Shown: in pieces, positions 13,582 to 14,404 of the stretch
How positions within the stretch are numbered: the first letter of the stretch is position 1
How the letters are laid out: each line of letters starts with the position of its first letter
Assembly (NCBI GenBank): GCA_030621685.1
Contig: JAUXHF010000017.1
Span: 1-14,404, forward strand
DNA: 14,404 nt
From: Spirochaetota bacterium
GTDB taxonomy: Bacteria > Spirochaetota > UBA12135 > COTS27
Direction: 5' to 3'
Position numbers and translations under genes: made by a program
Notes under the pieces: model-generated
Seen by the model: only the letters and a program-made list of their open reading frames with translations
Databases searched by the model: none
Told to the model about the DNA's origin: nothing

Positions 13582-14121
13582 ATGAGTGTAAGTTTACGCT
13601 TTACCCGAATGGGTAAGAAAAAATTTCCTTTTTACAGGCTTGTAGCTGTTGATAGCAGAAAGGCAAGAGATGGCGCCTACCTTGAGAAGCTGGGGCATTT
13701 TGATCCCATGGTCAAAGATAGCGAAAAGCAAGTAGTTTTGAACATCAAGCGCATTCTACATTGGTTAAAAGTTGGTGCGCAGCCTAGTAAAACAGTATCC
13801 GATATTTTTCATAAAAATGGCATTCTCAAAACTTTTCATGACGAGAAGCTCACAGAGAAAAAAGCTTCAAAGCCAAAGAAAAAACGCAAAAAGCAAACTC
13901 ATGCTATGGCGGAAAAGCTGAAGTCTCGCGAGGAAAGTAAGTTTAACAAGGAACGTAGCATTCTTAAAAAACTGGAATCGCAAAAGAAAAAAGAGGCTGA
14001 ACAAACAAAGCCCGCCGAAGAAGCCAAGCAAGCTGAAAAAAACCCTAGCCCTAAAAAAGAAGATATACCCCCGCCTACGAAAGAAAATACTCAAAATAAA
14101 GAAAAAACTACAGCTATTTGA
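13582..14121 (+). CDS. rpsP: Ribosomal protein bS16 with long lysine/glutamate-rich tail
   Basis: Component of the 30S subunit needed for assembly of the 5' and central domains of 16S rRNA. Residues 1-85 are a complete S16 domain: SLRFTRMGKKKFPFYRLVAVDSRKARDGAYLEKLGHFDP, read as consecutive blocks within 4-42, then LHWLKVGAQPSKTVSDIF. Usual S16 proteins have about 75 to 120 residues; this one has 179. Residues about 88-179 are a low-complexity K/E/A tail (PKKKRKKQ, EESKFNKERS, later PKKEDIPPP). The tail is probably coiled-coil then disordered, and basic in its first half. The reading frame and base composition continue smoothly, so this is not an obvious frameshift. The ATG lacks a strong Shine-Dalgarno. 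Confidence 0.95.
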   Translation: MSVSLRFTRMGKKKFPFYRLVAVDSRKARDGAYLEKLGHFDPMVKDSEKQVVLNIKRILHWLKVGAQPSKTVSDIFHKNGILKTFHDEKLTEKKASKPKKKRKKQTHAMAEKLKSREESKFNKERSILKKLESQKKKEAEQTKPAEEAKQAEKNPSPKKEDIPPPTKENTQNKEKTTAI

Positions 14122-14143
14122 TTTCTAAGTAATTTTTTATACA

Positions 14144-14177
14144 ATCTATGCAAGTTTTTTAAGGCTATAGATGTTTT
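14144..14177 (+). terminator. Weak hairpin with T-run between rpsP and khpA
   Basis: ATCTAT (14144-14149) pairs with ATAGAT (14167-14172) across a 17-nt loop, followed by GTTTTT. The short AT stem makes it at best a partial attenuator that would lower khpA relative to rpsP. Confidence 0.2.
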
Positions 14178-14221
14178 TATCATTCTTACATTAAAAAAAA
14201 TTTAAAAGGATTCTTTACAAT

Positions 14222-14404
14222 ATGAGCGATAGCGTAAAACAAAAAGAATTTGTGGAGTTTGTTCTTAAACTAATGGTTGATCACCCTAATGATATTAAGG
14301 TACAAGTCCGTGAAGCTGAAAAAACAAACGTAATCCAAGTCGAGGCCAATGTTGAAGACTACGGTAAAATAATTGGTAAAGCAGGCCGTTTTATTAATGC
14401 CCTG
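14222..14404 (+). CDS. khpA: KH-domain RNA-binding protein KhpA (partial, 5' part)
   Basis: The first 61 codons of a small cytoplasmic RNA-binding protein, cut by the window end; family members have about 75 to 90 residues. The visible part starts MSDSVKQKEFVEFVLKLMVD. It reaches the KH core YGKIIGKAGRFINAL at about 47-61, with the GxxG loop as GKAG. KhpA proteins (often with KhpB/Jag) bind many RNAs and affect cell envelope growth and division in Gram-positives; the role here is inferred only. AAAAGGA lies about 11 nt before the ATG. Its place after rpsP matches the common ffh-rpsP-khpA-rimM-trmD-rplS order. Confidence 0.93.
   Translation, partial: MSDSVKQKEFVEFVLKLMVDHPNDIKVQVREAEKTNVIQVEANVEDYGKIIGKAGRFINAL

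Noticed and set aside
13867..14094. 75-residue hydrophobic minus-strand frame
   Set aside because: It is the antisense of the lysine-rich S16 tail; AAA/AAG codons read as Phe/Leu on the other strand.

Overview
The window reads as chromosomal DNA from a Gram-negative (diderm), AT-rich bacterium. The most likely group is a host-associated spirochaete of the Treponema/Spirochaetales type. This is inference, resting on three things: lipoproteins with a loose L-x-S-C lipobox, an RND exporter without local partners, and the run SRP54 gene, S16 gene, KH-domain gene. No ribosomal RNA, tRNA, insertion sequence, phage gene or CRISPR array was seen.

Layout. (1) 1-356: the 3' tail of an upstream gene followed by a 28/30-bp tandem array that repeats the gene end, stop codon included. 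(2) 357-4274, plus strand: an RND-superfamily exporter and a viroplasmin-domain RNase H. (3) 4338-7381, minus strand: an exported protein of unknown function, a [2Fe-2S] ferredoxin and two lipoproteins. Directly upstream on the same strand, at 7431-7881, lies the RNase P RNA gene, which an ORF-only annotation would miss. (4) 7882-9213: a divergent control region with a long imperfect inverted repeat and a possible leader ORF, then an inositol 2-dehydrogenase-like oxidoreductase. (5) 9198-9809: a 106-bp tandem duplication that starts inside the end of that gene, then a tiny very basic protein gene. (6) 9810-11460, minus strand: class I mannose-6-phosphate isomerase preceded by an exported DUF4390-like protein, with a 10-bp tandem repeat in their leader. 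(7) 11934-14404, plus strand: ffh, rpsP with an unusually long lysine-rich tail, and the start of khpA; this is the familiar translation/secretion cluster.

How the genes fit together. The right end is housekeeping: protein targeting (Ffh), 30S assembly (S16) and RNA binding (KhpA). The middle holds sugar/polyol metabolism genes and tRNA maturation (RNase P RNA). The left half is envelope-related: an exporter, two lipoproteins and two secreted proteins of unknown role.

The most unusual pattern is the density of short tandem duplications. At least nine separate ones occur in 14.4 kb. Three of them (31-294, 6391-6444, 9198-9408) duplicate the end of a gene with its stop codon into the downstream spacer. 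Two others (5050-5088, 7263-7298) lie in frame inside signal peptides. No single novel gene system is obvious. The candidates most worth following are this duplication process, the basic micro-protein at 9648-9734, the S16 tail, the RNase P RNA that seems to lack the L15 GGU, and the hairpin region at 7936-8058.
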